64,000 bases of DNA from Gaeumannomyces sp. JS-464 (Eukaryota; Ascomycota; Sordariomycetes; Magnaporthales; Magnaporthaceae). The notes beneath the pieces were generated by a model. The model saw only the letters and a program-made list of their open reading frames with translations, was not told the origin of the DNA and did not search any database. Below, in pieces: positions 1-11,369 of this stretch. The stretch covers positions 558,001 through 622,000 of the forward strand of contig NGZR01000006.1 of the NCBI GenBank assembly GCA_002197995.1, written 5' to 3'. How positions within the stretch are numbered: position 1 is the stretch's first letter; each line of letters begins with the position of its first letter. Made by a program: the position numbers and the translations under genes.

Positions 1-149
1 GAATGCGCTAGTATTCCTCCTACTAAATAAGTAAGCTTTTAAAAGTGGTTAGCAACGCTTTAGGCTTTTGCAATTCTATTGCTAATATAAGCTTTAAAGT
101 TAAGCTTTTGGTTAAAAAAAAACCTTTAACCATCGTAAAGCTTTTGCAA

Positions 150-1250
150 TTTGCCGTATGGTAAAACTTTCCACCGTAACCGCCGGGGTTATAGGAATTC
201 TTTGGTTAAAAAAATGCTTAAGTTCGCATTTCCCCGGGTTAAAAGCAACCTTGTTAATTTTACCCTAACGTAGGATTTCCGTTACCGTAGCTTTTGCTTT
301 ACAAAAGCACTTTTTTGGGGTGCTGCCCGTTACGGAAATGCCTATATCGTCCGCATATCCGTACTTTACCCTTTTCGCTTTAAATAGGATTTCGGCTATA
401 TAAAGGATAAAAAGGATTGGTAAAACCGGTAACCTTTAAAGTAGCTTGTAATTTAAGGAAAAAGGGGGTGCCGTAGCGTTTTTTAAACGCATTTTAACTA
501 TTTTATTTTTGCGAAAAATAATACCTATTGTACAAGCGTTAAGTCCCACTTTTAATTTAATAACCTTTGAAAAAGCTTTCGGCGAAGTACGGCGTTAAAA
601 GCCTTTTATACGTTTATAATAACAAAGGCGGCCGTTTTGCCTTTTTAAAACGCCTTATCCACTTCGTGGGCTACGCATGCCGTTAAATCGGTGGCGGCTT
701 TTTTAAAAGTAGCCCCGGCGTATTACAAAGCTATTAGCCCAAACTGTAACGCGAGGGATGCCATCCGCGAAACTATTAAACGTTTTAACCCTTTTTTTAA
801 ACACGGGAGTAAAGCTATCGAGCGATAGGATTTCGGATCCGTTATATTCTTTTTATTTAGCTTTTTAGCATTACCACTTTCGCTGTGCGAAAAAGGCCTA
901 GGTAATGCCCGGTTTTAAAGCATGCTTTGAAAAAAGCCTTAACGTATTCCCTTATTACCGGCCATACTGCTGTAAGCAATTTAACCGATAAGAAATCGAC
1001 GTTTAAAGCCGTGTTTGCCGTGCTTATAATGCACTTTCGGCATTCCTTTAAAAGGACGTGGGGGTTCCATAAAAGTTGTGCGGTTTTTTTAAAAAAGCCT
1101 TTTACTATAACAGGTCCTTTTATAAATCGTTTTCCGCCGTAAACCTATAAAGGATTTTACGGTTTAATGCTTTCGCTTTACTTTTTAGGGTTATTATAAC
1201 CTCTTTGTTAATGTTTAACGGGGGGAGCCGTATAGCAAATGCGAGTTTAT
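150..1250 (-). pseudogene. LINE ORF2 reverse transcriptase domain (Tad1 type)
   Basis: The minus-strand translation carries the LINE RT signature in order. A conserved segment upstream of the palm (around 1240-1200) reads VIKWHKLAFAIRLPPL. Near 690-580 are a conserved helix followed by INV*KAFNAVL, holding the first catalytic aspartate region (D degraded to N). Near 365-345 is YGYADDIG, the catalytic YxDD box with both aspartates intact. The reverse transcriptase would copy the element's RNA at a nicked target site. Stops at former Gln/Trp codons and small frame changes show it is non-functional. The C-terminal RT thumb and RNase H are outside the window. Confidence 0.82.
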
Positions 1251-1789
1251 GCCATTTTATAACACGGTATAACGCTTTCGAAAAATCCACTTCTTTTAAT
1301 ACGTTTGCTTAATACTGTTTTTTGGCCGCCTGGACTGTTGCTTTTAAAGCGTAAGCTTCGGCCGTAAAAAGCCCGCCGTTTGCTATAGCTTTTGCGAGGT
1401 CCCGTTATACGCTAGCGCAATTTTCGTTCCATTACGATTGCCTTTTTTAGCTTTAAACCCCCGGCCGAAAGCAATTAGCGCACTTTTTAGCAGGTATATT
1501 AATATTTTAGTTGTTTTATCCAAGTAACTCGTACCGTGCAAATTTCCAAATAGCGGCAAGCTTTTAGCACTAATTGCTACCGCGTTTGCAAAAGTTGGGA
1601 GTTTATCGTTAGGCAGCGTAATCCGTTAGTAATCGGGGATAACGTTATTAAAGTTAAAAATTTCGATTTGTATTATGCAATAGTTCGAATTAGTTGCCAA
1701 CGAAAAGTTAATTTCCGCTGTTATTAACAAAGCGTTAAAAAAGGTAAAGTTTAAAACACTTTTTTTATCGTGCGTAAATTAGCTTAAAT

Positions 1790-2300
1790 TAGTAAATAAA
1801 AAAAGGTTATAAATATTAGCTTATTAGGTTATATTTTAACTTTTATTTTTATTTTTTTACGCCGGGTTTTATTTTAAAAACAATTTATTAAAATTTTTAA
1901 TAACCACGCATTTTACCGTTAAGCGTTAACTTAGCAAAAAGTTTAACAAAGGTTTTAAAAAGTCTTTTAAAAGCTTATATACGTTAATAAAAGTGCACCT
2001 GGCAACGGTTAGCTAAAGGATATCCCGGGTATTACCTGCCGGCCGGTTTCGCTACTAGCCAAAACTTTACATCCAGGTTATTACCCGGGGCTTAGTTTAA
2101 CGGTCGTGCTAGCTATTTACCTAGGTAAATAGCTCGTACGACGGGTGGGTGCATAGCATACACTTCCCGTTCCACGCGTTAAAAAGCCTTTACATTAAAA
2201 CCACGTCGATTTTTTAACTTTAATATAACTAAAGTAAAGTAGCCGCCGGTACCCAATTACGTCGAACGTTCGTTTAAACGGCGATTAAAACACGGCGGCG
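1790..2300 (-). pseudogene. LINE ORF2 endonuclease domain (exonuclease-endonuclease-phosphatase fold)
   Basis: The minus strand between about 2290 and 1850 translates to segments typical of the endonuclease half of Tad1-clade ORF2. These are a start-strand segment near 2290-2200, THPSYELF near 2152-2126, and RPAGNTRDIL followed by *LTVARCTFINVYK near 2045-1980. In the family this domain nicks target DNA for target-primed reverse transcription. The order endonuclease then RT fits the rest of the element. Several TAG/TAA codons interrupt it. A perfect 24-nt palindrome (2111-2134) lies inside this coding stretch. Confidence 0.75.
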
Positions 2301-2504
2301 TTTGGGGTAAAGCCCCGAGCGCCGGGCTTTATTCTCATACGCTTATTATATCCGGTTGGCTATTAGCATAAGTAAAAGCAGCGGTGGTGTATTAGGAGCT
2401 TTGGTTTTAAGGCTGTTAACCGGCGGGAACGCTGGCATTTTCCAAAGGGTTTTGGTTTATTTCGATAACCTTTTCGGGTTTGGGAAAATCCAGCTCCATA
2501 TTCG

Positions 2505-3980
2505 CTAATACTTCGTATTAATTGTTAAAACTAACCTTAAGTTTTTTGCAAAATGCTTTTCTTTACCGGCCGAACGGGCCACGCTTTCGAAAGCCGGCGA
2601 ATTTGCTAAACTCGTAACGGCGGCGGTAGCGGCGGCGGCGGGGTTGGCGGAAATAGCAGCGTTAACGGTATTGGCCGTAAAGCTAATATTAGCAGTAACG
2701 GCCGTAATAGCAACGGCGTTAACTGTGGTAATTGCGGCGGTCGTAAAGTTCGCCGTCGAGTTAATAACTATAGCGGAGTTGCCCGTAATAGTAGCGGTTG
2801 CGAAAAGGGTGTTAACAGTGGCAACGGCCGCGGCCGCGGCGGTTTTCGCCGCTTTATTAGCCGCCGCCCGATACGCTTGCGCACTTAACTTTTTAACAGC
2901 ACTTTTCTCTTTATATGTTAAGTGTTTTAGCATTCCGTTTACCCGTATAAGCTTTATAAAACAGTTCGGGTCGTCGGTAAAATACGGGCCTAAGCAATTT
3001 GCGCATTACCAGGGGGGGGGAGCCGTACACGGTTGTACGTGCTGGTCGTTGTTTATTTTACCGCATTAAAAGCACTTATCGGCCCAAGTATAATTGCGAG
3101 CTATGTAAAAGCCATAGCAGCCAGGGGTATATTGGGTAACCGGCGGGTGTCGTTAAACGCGGCGTAAAAAAAAAGTTATCCCCCAAAGTTTAAACCCGGC
3201 TACGCGCGTGTAAAAAAAATACAATTTACAATATACGCTTTTGGTAATTTGCGCCGGTTTTAAAAGGCTTAACGCTTACCAGTTTAATTTTTGTTTAAGC
3301 TTTTACTTTTTTTCAAACCAGTTTTTTAAATACCGGGATTCTTTGTCCAAAGCCGTTTACCAAAATGGTTAGGCACTTAAAAACGACGTAGTTAAGCCAA
3401 AGTTCGAGCTTTTCGACCCGTTCGGCGTTATATAAACAGCTTAGCTTTAAACGGTGCTAGAAAAGCCGATTTTAAATATCGGCTGTTTTAACTTTTAATA
3501 CGAATCCCGCTGGGATTTGGTAAGCTTCCAAAACGTCCGTTATAATACAAGGAAGGTTTTTGCTATCGGCGAAAGCTTTGCGAATGTTAAAGCCCGTTTG
3601 GCTGTTAGCTTAAGCCTGCCGTTTTTTCGGGATTTTAATTAAAATTCGGTAATCGGGTTTAAGGCCGGCGGGTAAGCGGGGCTTTCGGGGTGCCCGGGGT
3701 GCACGGTTTTTTAAAGCTTGTACGGGTGGTTAAGGCGGTTATAAACCCGTACGGGCCGCGTTTACGTAAGTGGTCGGAGCCGGGCGTTATATGCCGGGCG
3801 CGTTGTTAAGTTTAAAAAGTGCAAAAGCTTTTCCGTTCCCCCGGAAAGGGGCTGGCTGGCTTAGCAGCGCTTTTTTACGTATTTTAAAAAGCAAACTTTC
3901 TAGCCGTGCGCTTGCCGCGCTGCTTCCGGAGGTAGGGAAACGATGCCGGCGTTTATCGATCGGGTTAACGTGGCGCAAAT
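2505..3980 (-). pseudogene. LINE ORF1 (gag-like, zinc knuckle and low-complexity C-terminus)
   Basis: Minus-strand ORF1 precedes ORF2. An open stretch of 63 codons (3978-3787) may be part of its N-terminal region. Near 3085-2950 a cysteine-rich segment reads CANC*GPYFTDDPNC, a CCHC-like knuckle with one codon turned into a stop. A 142-codon open frame (2933-2505) continues from it: Lys/Ala-rich, then a long Ala/Thr/Val/Asn repeat-like tail. ORF1 proteins of Tad-like elements bind RNA. A run of eight or more G at about 3011-3019 may cause a frameshift. The plus-strand open frame at 2644-3069 is only the antisense shadow of the low-complexity tail. Confidence 0.6.
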
Positions 3981-3984
3981 TAAA

Positions 3985-4907
3985 GCCGTTTGGCTTTGTT
4001 TGCGCGTAAAGCTCGCGATTATCTTTTCCGCGGCCGTTGCGGCCAACCCGGGGGTCGGGCTTTTAAGCCGGGAAAAGGGGGGAAAGCGCTATAACGCGTG
4101 GGGGGCTTAAAAAAGGGTAAGGCTAAGGCTAAAAAAAGGGTGTCGTTAAGGTATAAAGTAAAAAAAGAAGGGAAAAAGGCATTTATGTCGGTGCTAACGC
4201 CGTAAAGGTTTTTTTTGGCCTTGTTTAGGCCTTATTAAATGTTGCGCGTTTCGCAACGGGGACGGCGTATTTACGTGCGTGTGCGTTAAAAAGCGCGGGG
4301 GCCGGTACGATAACGCCGCGCTTTTCCGGGCCGAAGGGCTTTTAAAAAAAACGTGCGCCACCCTGTTAGTTAAAAAAAAAGGCGCTAAAAGTCGCTTTTT
4401 TTATATACCTTTCGATATTAATTTTGCGGGCCCCCCGCTTAAAAGGGTTCCAATGCCGCACGGGATTTTCCAAAAAATTATTTTGTATAAGGAAATTAAA
4501 AATCGACCCACGGCTATAAAAACCACTTTTGCGTTAAGCTTTTAAATTTAACTTGTGCGTTTTTCACCCTTGCTTTAACGTGCGCAAAGTAGGTAAATTA
4601 AATAGCTTTATAACGGCTAATTTAAGCGTTATAACACGTTATAAGCCGACTTTATGCACAAAGTTCACCAAAGTACAAAGTAGGTAATACAAAGTAAGTA
4701 ATGCGGGGTAAGTAAAGTTTATGCACCTAATTTTAACTAAATACATTAGTTCTTTTTAATACCTGTTAATGCACTTAAAATTAACGATTTTATAAATACA
4801 AAACAATTATAAGCCTTTTTTACTTAAAAACCAGTTACGGCACGAGTGTTACGAATAATTTTAAAACTCGCAAAAAAACTGTAATTATTTATTAATTTTA
4901 ATTGTTA
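3985..4907. other. No supported gene; probable LINE 5' leader and flank
   Basis: The first part is GC-richer (G-runs near 4070-4110) and may be the 5' leader of the minus-strand LINE. A short plus-strand open frame at 4279-4545 (88 codons) matches nothing I recognise and is not called as a gene. From about 4570 to 4730 there are several degenerate copies of a motif like CAAAGTAGGTAA, a loose short repeat. The rest is AT-rich. Confidence 0.4.
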
Positions 4908-4909
4908 TA

Positions 4910-6769
4910 ACGTGGTTTACCACCGAGTGGGCCAAACCACCAAGTAAGCCAAAACACGCGACCACGCGACACTTTTTCTTTCGCGACCAATTCCTTTACC
5001 TATAATAATGTTAATAGAAAACGACGAAAGCCGGGTAATGCTTGCCCTTTAAGCTTTGCAATCCAACTTAAAACTAAACGTGCGGGAAGCTGCAAAAATC
5101 TACTCGGTCGCGAAATCGACTTTAACGCGTCGAAAGCGTGGCCGACCTGCTCGACGCGATAGCGCGCTTAACTTTTAAAAGTTAACGGAATGCGAAAAAA
5201 AGGCGCTTATTAAATACATATTTAAGCTGGATTTCCGCGCATTTCCTCCCCGGCCTTTTAATATTAAAAATATGGCTAATCGATTGCTCGCCGAACGTAA
5301 CGCGGCTACCGTCGGGATTAATTGGGTCGCGAAGTTTATTAAACGCCGCGTAAAGCTCGGTACGCGCTGAATTCGAAAGTACGATTACCAAAAAGCCAAA
5401 TGCGAAAATCCCAAGCTCGTTTTTGCGTAGTTCGACCTTATGCGAAACACTATCGATAAATATGGCATCCAAAATAACAATATTTACAATTTCGACGAAA
5501 CCGGTTTCCTTATAGGCATAATCGCGGCCGTTATAGTTATTATAATATCGGAAAGCCGTAGTAAAGCAAAACTAATCCAGCTTAGCAACCGGGAATGGGC
5601 TATAATTATTTAAAAGGTTAATTGTTACAATTAGGCGATCTTTTCTTTTATTATCGTTAAAAAGCAGTACTATTTGGCCAATTGGTATTCGGAAACTAAC
5701 TTTTCACGCGATTAGGTTATTGCAATAAGTTCCAACGGGTAAACTACGAACAAGCTCGGCTTAAAATGGATTTAGCATTTCGATAAACACATTGCAGCTC
5801 GTTCCACGGGGTCCTATCGTTTGTTAATGCTAAACGGCTATAAAAGCCACCATTCGACAAATTTCGAACTTTACTACCAAAAATATAACATTATTACGCT
5901 TTGCATGCTTTCGCATTCGTTTTACTTCTTTTAGCCGTTTAACGTTAAGTGTTTTAGCCCGTTAAAAAAAGCGTACGGTTAATAAATCGAAAACCTAATA
6001 AAATTACACGTTAACCACGTAACCAAAATCGAATTCCTTTCGGCTTTTAAAACGGCATTTTTTAACTTTATAACCGAAAAAAACATTTAAAAAGGCTTTC
6101 GAAAGGCTGGCTTTACTTTTTTTAATTCCGGAATCGGTTTTGAAAAAGCTAAATGTAAAACTACGAACTTTAATTCCCCGATAACGCTTTTAAACGACCC
6201 CGAACCTTAAACCTCCAAAACGCTTAGGATAGCTAAAAAAGCAATTTCGCAATCCGAACATATTAAAACACGGATTTCCAATTACTAAAGCAGCTTTCCG
6301 ACTTCCATTTATATAGCTATAAACCAAATTGCAAAAAGGGCGAAAGCGATAATGCATAAAGTAGCCCTTTTCCAAGCCGAAATGTCTACGTTTAAAAAGG
6401 CGAACGAAATATTAAGCAAACGCCGGAGGGCCAAAAAAACACGCGTTCGATTAAAAGGGTTACTTACTATTAAAAAGGTACGAAATGTTTTAAACCAAAA
6501 GGAGCTGGATGGACAGTTATAGCAAAAAATGCACGACTATAGGGGTCCAAAAAGAAGGGCAACGACGACTCGTTAGCGATATGGCACTTGCGGCAAAACC
6601 GGACATAATGCGCGCACTTGTTAAAAGGAAGTAAAACGTCCGATATATATAGTTTTAAGTAGTTTAAATGCATTTTTGGCGTTGTTGGGTTGGCATGCAC
6701 GTCGATTAACCAAAAGTTGGAATGGCGTGGCCCATTCGGTGGTTTAGCCCACTCGGTGGTAAACCACGT
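4910..6769 (+). mobile_element. Fot1/pogo-type DNA transposon, copy 1 (pogo-1), 1860 bp
   Basis: The element is bounded by a TA duplication (4908-4909 and 6770-6771), the Tc1/mariner/pogo target preference. Its terminal inverted repeats start ACGTGGTTTACC and extend about 40 bp; each contains a second, imperfect inner copy of an ACCACCGAGTGGGC-like unit. The length is typical of Fot1-like elements. It encodes one transposase on the plus strand, broken by many stops. It shares the first 11 bp of its ends with the other pogo copies and both MITEs, but its subterminal repeat differs, so it represents a distinct subfamily. Confidence 0.93.
5008..6640 (+). pseudogene. pogo-1 transposase (CENP-B HTH plus DDE), RIP-inactivated
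   Basis: The ATG at 5008 opens a frame of about 540 codons, the usual Fot1 length. The order is an N-terminal HTH with a KRGRPARRDS linker near 5140, and a second HTH of the CENP-B type (KYIFKLDFRAFPPRPF, near 5210-5260). The DDE core begins with IYNFDETGF (5481-5507), and a second catalytic block reads LMLNGYKSHHS near 5826-5860. A C-terminal zinc knuckle CGKTGHNARTC lies near 6583-6617. In this family the protein binds the terminal repeats and moves the element by cut-and-paste into TA. Stops at former Gln/Trp codons kill it. Confidence 0.88.
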
Positions 6770-6919
6770 TAGCATAAAACGAAATACGCGAAATAACGCA
6801 TTAAAAACGAAACTATTTCGTTTAAAATCTTTTTTTTTAAACTGCTAAAAAAACATCGGCTTTGTTTAAATGAAAAACGCATTTTTATTTGTTTATAAAT
6901 TAATTTTAAAAAACTTTTA

Positions 6920-7378
6920 ACGTGGTTTATTAGCGAGCGACACATATTAACGAGCGACCTATATTAACGAGCCACACATATTAACGAGCGACACACGAAA
7001 AAAAGCACCGTAAACCCGTTTTTATACAATTAAATAACCTGCTTAATTTATAATTAAATTTTACTAAACTTTAAGCAGTTATATTTAAGTATATAGTAAT
7101 AATAAATTAATTTTTCCAAATTTTATTATTAGCCTTTTAAAGTTAATGTGCAGTTTATACACAATGCATTATACAGTTTTGCAACTTAACTTAAAAAAAG
7201 TAATAATAAAATTTAAAAATATCATTTTTATAATCCTTATATAATTAAATATTATAGTTCAATTTTAATAAAATTTTATTATAATTTGAGCGAAATGCAC
7301 GGTTGTGCACGGACGGTTTTAATATGTATTTTTTCGTATATCGCTTGCTAATATGTATCGTTCGCTAATAAACCACGT
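6920..7378. mobile_element. MITE-1, non-autonomous pogo-related element, 459 bp
   Basis: A TA duplication (6918-6919, 7379-7380) flanks ends starting ACGTGGTTTAT, matching the pogo copies. Inside the left end a 17-bp unit of the form ATTAACGAGCGACACAT is repeated four times in tandem. The right end holds about two inverted units. The core is very AT-rich without coding traces. Subterminal tandem units of this kind are candidate transposase-binding sites. It is too short to encode a transposase and would depend on a pogo enzyme. Confidence 0.88.
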
Positions 7379-8379
7379 TATTAAAAAGGTTTTGCAAAAC
7401 CTCGCTTCGCTAACCTGTTTGCTAATAAAAAATGCGATTTTAAAGCGTTTTTAACTTTTAGCGTGGATATTTTTAAATTACGTAAAACAATAGCTTGGTT
7501 GTTAATTTTTACTTTAAAAGTATTTTCTTTTTAAAAATCCCCGATTAGCGTTTTTATAACGTACTGCAAATTATATGTAATAATAGCTTTTCGAACATTT
7601 CGATAACTTTTTTACGACATTTTATTAGCAATTAAAGGTTTGTTCGAGGCTATTATTGTATTTTAGTTTTTTTATATTATTTTTAAAAACTGCTTAAAAA
7701 TCGGTTTGGAAATGAGAGTTAAAAAGCCTTAAATACCAGCAATAAGCTTAATAAATATACTTTTTAACCCGTTAAAAGTACCTTTTTAACTAAGCTAACG
7801 AGTTGCGGCGATAAAAGCCTTGTAAGCCACGTGTTACCCTTAATTAAAAAGGGTTAAAAAAGGTTAAAAAGGGAGGGTTAAAAAAAAGGGTTAAAGCCGG
7901 CCGGCTTGCTAGTAGAAAAAAAAAAGGATCCGGGTTAAGTTTAATAAAGTGCGCTAACTTAACTCGCTAATTTTAAACGCAATTTTTGCCTTTTAATTGT
8001 ATTAAAAATACCGTTTAACTCGTTTTTTTACTGTATTTAGTAAATACTTCCCACGTTACTTTTTAAAAGTTACGCCGCTGTAAAACCTGCTGGATTTTTC
8101 TTTTTTATATACAAGCTTTTATAACCGCTTGCATTACCGGATTTTTTAAAAGCGTAAACGGAGGTTTACAAACCGTGCATACGGCGATCTTTTTTAGTAA
8201 AACCCTTTTTTAATACTAGCAAAAACCCGAAGCCGTTACGGCTTTTTAAAAGCTTTTCCGGGTTATTTAAAGCACTTTTTAAAGCTTTTACGATTGGCTA
8301 ATTACAAATACGAAGCTTACGGGGTTAAAACTTATCTTTTTGCGCGAAAAAGTGGTTTTTTCCTATACATTTGGAAATA
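7379..8379. other. AT-rich stretch without a supported gene
   Basis: Both strands are dense with stops. A degenerate GGTTAAAAA-type repeat lies at about 7845-7895. The right part (about 8100-8380) might be the N-terminal region of the PIF/Harbinger relic that follows, but no diagnostic motif was seen. Confidence 0.35.
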
Positions 8380-9130
8380 GGGAGTTTTTTTTTTTAAAAT
8401 TGCGGCCCACTTTTTAACCGCAATCCGGCGATAACGGGCTAGTAGTTTTACGAAATACTGCAAGTTATGCTAGGTTTTTACGTCGCGTTTATAACGTTAC
8501 TGGAAATTTTTAACGTTTTTTAACTTATATAAAGCGTTAAAAGGTTTAAAAAGCTTTTACTGGGTGTTTAAAACCGTCGACGAATTTTAATTAATGTTAA
8601 AATTAATGCAAAAAAAGGTTTGCGTAAAAAAGTCGGAAAAGGCCTATTGTATAAAACGTTTTAACCGTTGTAAATTCCGGCAAACGGTTGTTTTCGTTAT
8701 AACAAGCGCTAAAAGCTTTATATATAACTCTTTACTGTTTTAAAAGGTTTAATAAGCTGGATTTCGCGTTTTAAAAAGTTATTTTTACTTTAATAATACC
8801 GGCTTTTTCCAAAGCACTAAAGTTATTATCCCGTTTATTACAACGAGGTATTACTTATAAAAATAAAGCTTTGGATATTTGGAAACCCCTTGTAAGCTTT
8901 TTAACCTGCAATATGCAAAAATGCGTGTTGTTATTAAATAGACTTTCGGTAAATTTAAACACCGTTGGAAAATTATTAAATTTACGCCTTTTAATTACAA
9001 TATTTGCATACAGGTTAATATCGTGTTAACGGTTATAACTTTGCATAATTTCATTTTAAAAAAGGAATTAAAAGCATTTTTAAAATCCAATCTTAGTTTA
9101 AAACAAGTTAAAATTAAAGGAAAAAATGCA
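8380..9130 (+). pseudogene. PIF/Harbinger-type DDE transposase relic, C-terminal half
   Basis: The plus-strand translation of about 8890-9060 reads NLQYAKMRVVIK*TFGKF, then HRWKIIKFTPF, then a segment ending TVITLHNFI. This block (Arg-rich N-V-I-E-type helix, R-W core, L-H-N-F-I end) characterises the C-terminus of Harbinger-superfamily (DDE_Tnp_4) nucleases. About 8640-8880 is consistent with the preceding DDE segments but badly degraded. In the family the enzyme works with a separate Myb-like protein, which was not found. Termini and target-site duplications could not be located. Gypsy-1 begins about 340 bp downstream. Confidence 0.7.
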
Positions 9131-9462
9131 TTTTAAAAGGCTTAAATTAAAAAGAAATCTGTAAAACGAAAGCGGGAAATAAGCATAACGTAAAGGTTTT
9201 AGGAATGGTATTAAGCTTTAATAGCTAATAAGTTATAAGTTAAATACCAGGTTTACAAAGCTTATAAAACGTCGTTATAATTTAAGTTTAACTTATTTCG
9301 GTAAAAAAAATTAAACGAAGGTTATAATTTATTAATTAAATTATTAGTTTAAAAACAAGGTTAGCCGAAAACGGCAACGTGGCAATGGTTTTTATAATAA
9401 GTTCGACAGGTTTAACGTAGCGAAAAATAATTAATTCTATGCATTAAAAGTAGCGTTCGATC
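9131..9462. other. Flank between Harbinger relic and Gypsy-1, nothing recognised
   Basis: This AT-rich sequence has no supportable reading frame. Its last five bases (GCCTT, 9463-9467 when extended to the LTR) form the left target-site duplication of Gypsy-1. Confidence 0.5.
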
Positions 9463-9467
9463 GCCTT

Positions 9468-9597
9468 TATTACGAGACCAAACTTAGCACACTTATATTT
9501 AGCTATAAATCCGCCGGCCTTTTATAAAGCCAGCGGACTTTCCCTTTTTATGTAATAACAAGTTTTTAACCTAATACTTAACTGCAACGCCGTAACA
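9468..9597 (+). repeat. Gypsy-1 5' LTR
   Basis: This is a direct repeat of the segment at 16757-16884. It starts TATTACGAG (RIP-altered TG) and ends CGTAACA. It contains a GC-rich imperfect inverted repeat around CCGCCGGC...GCCAGCGG near 9511-9536 that is kept in both LTRs. The start could be up to three bases further left. Confidence 0.85.
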
Positions 9598-9829
9598 GTT
9601 TATTACACTTTAAATAAAAAAATACGGAACGATTTATAACGTTCCGACCTTTTTTTAACACCGAAAAACAGCAGCGCAGCAAATACGCCCGAAATACGAA
9701 CGTTTAATAGGAGGCCGCTAATTTTTTTACCGCTTTAACGCAGTAATTTTATAACGTTACACCGACGTAACATTATAACAAACCCAGTTTAAATTTCTTA
9801 ATCCTTTATTTCCGTTTCCTTTTTTTAAT

Positions 9830-11120
9830 TGCTCACCGAATACGCAGCTTTGCAAAAGCTAGTAAACGACGATAGCGTTAATTACGCAAAGCTGCGGCGC
9901 GATTTACAAAACGCCCGAACTACGCCGGCGATTAGCTAGTTTAACGACCTAATAAGTTCATTAAACCGTAAAGTCGCAATGTTTTAAAATAACGTAATAA
10001 CTTTTTAAAACGATAGCAGCTCGAATATTATTCAAATTGCCGGGTTAACGATTAAGGTTAATAACTTTTAACAAACAGTTACGCGTTTAAATGCGGAAAA
10101 CGACCGGTTAATTTAGCAATTAGCGTAAGCGTAGCAACGGCCCGTTTTACCACTGCTATTTAGCTTTAACCCTCCCGCTACCCCGATTATCCTTACTTTG
10201 GGAACTTTCGCTTCGCAATTACTATCCTTTTTACTAATTACTAGGATTGCACCGGGCGTTACAGCCGGGCTATGCCGGTAATTTCCTAACGTTTTAACCG
10301 GTAAGCGTTAAACCGCCCTTTTTTTTTAAAAATTTTACACGGACGACGTTTAGCGATAAAAAATGTACGTTATATAAAAGTCGTTTTTTAATATTAAATT
10401 TACTTTTAACGGCATTTTATACCCTAACCTAGCGGCGAAAATCCTATACGCGGCTTAGCGGTTTTCGGGAAACGCATTTAAGCATATTTAAAACGGCGTC
10501 GATTCGGTAGCGATATACCCGTACGATTTTTCCATATAAACTTGTAACTTGTTTAATTACACCTTTTTTTTTAAGTTGTTTAACTTAGTTTATAAAACCC
10601 AAAATATAAAAGCGGCGGCCCGCCGGGATTTTAACATTTTAACTTAAAAAAATACCAAATTTGGCGATTTTATCGCATATTTATCCGTTTAGCGGATATA
10701 AACGGATATAAGCGGATATTTAGCGAATATGCGCGTTAAAATTTTAAAATGCAAAGTTAATACCAAGCTTTTTAAAACCGTAATTTATTAAATTAACAGG
10801 CCTTAATTTAAAAACTTCGAAATATAAGTTAAAATGTACCGAAATTTATTTAATAACCTCGCGAATTACGTATATAAGTCGGTTTACGCCGGCGTAATAC
10901 TAAGGTTAAAACCAGGAAATAATTAACCGGTTTTAACCGCCGTTTTAACAAGCGATTTTATAAACTTTAACGAAATTTTAACGGGCTTAAAGCGACTTTT
11001 TACCGACGTGTAACGGTAATACCGGCGAAATAATAACTTTTGCATATATTACGAACAGCCGGGGCATTACGCCTTTGTTTACCTAACGAAACCTAAAAGG
11101 CAGCAAAACGCTAGCGGATA
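9830..11120 (+). pseudogene. Gypsy-1 gag region with CCHC zinc knuckle
   Basis: Plus-strand translation gives an N-terminal part with a heptad-like leucine pattern (about 9830-10150). A retrotransposon-gag helical domain follows (about 10360-10870; recognisable LAAKILYAA, GDFIAYLSV and related blocks). A degraded zinc knuckle near 11025-11080 reads FCIYYEQPGHYAFVYLTKP, its cysteines partly converted to Tyr by C-to-T/G-to-A changes. Gag packages the element RNA into cytoplasmic particles. Many TAA/TAG stops are present. Confidence 0.75.
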
Positions 11121-11369
11121 GCAAGCGAAAAAAAAAATTAGGTTTTGCGTAAAAGCGCGCGTAAAGCTATTAAAAAAATCGAAAATAATAAAAATAAAAA
11201 AAGGACGATATATATTTTAAAATTATAAGTTTTAATATAATGTTTTTTTTTAACATTATGCTATTTTCCCACGGAAACCGGCTAATACCTTATTAATTAT
11301 TAGTTAATATTAAATATTTCTTTTAAGCGTTTATTAATAACATATTCGCGCATATATATAACTTACTTA

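Larger units (their letters stand above)
1..4330 (-). mobile_element. Tad1-like LINE retrotransposon, 3' end outside window, RIP-degraded
   Basis: This is a non-LTR retrotransposon read on the minus strand, its 5' side at the right. In element order there is an ORF1 with a zinc-knuckle-like motif and an Ala/Thr/Val-rich tail, then an apurinic-like endonuclease, then a reverse transcriptase whose YADD motif lies near position 350. RNase H and the 3' tail would lie left of base 1. Endonuclease plus RT with this motif set is typical of the fungal Tad1 clade. All frames carry TAA/TAG codons at former CAA/CAG/TGG sites, so the copy is dead. The right (5') limit is a guess: GC-richer sequence fades near 4300 and no target-site duplication was found. 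Confidence 0.8.

Noticed and set aside
2644..3069. Plus-strand 141-codon Ala/Val-rich open frame
   Set aside because: Antisense of the low-complexity tail of LINE ORF1, whose minus-strand frame connects to a zinc-knuckle-like motif.
4279..4545. 88-codon plus-strand frame near the LINE 5' end
   Set aside because: No recognisable domain, next to the supposed 5' leader of an opposite-strand LINE, and AT-rich with no start context.
7845..7895. Telomere-like repeats (GGTTAAAAA)
   Set aside because: Irregular, too AT-rich and not TTAGGG arrays; a degenerate A-rich stretch.
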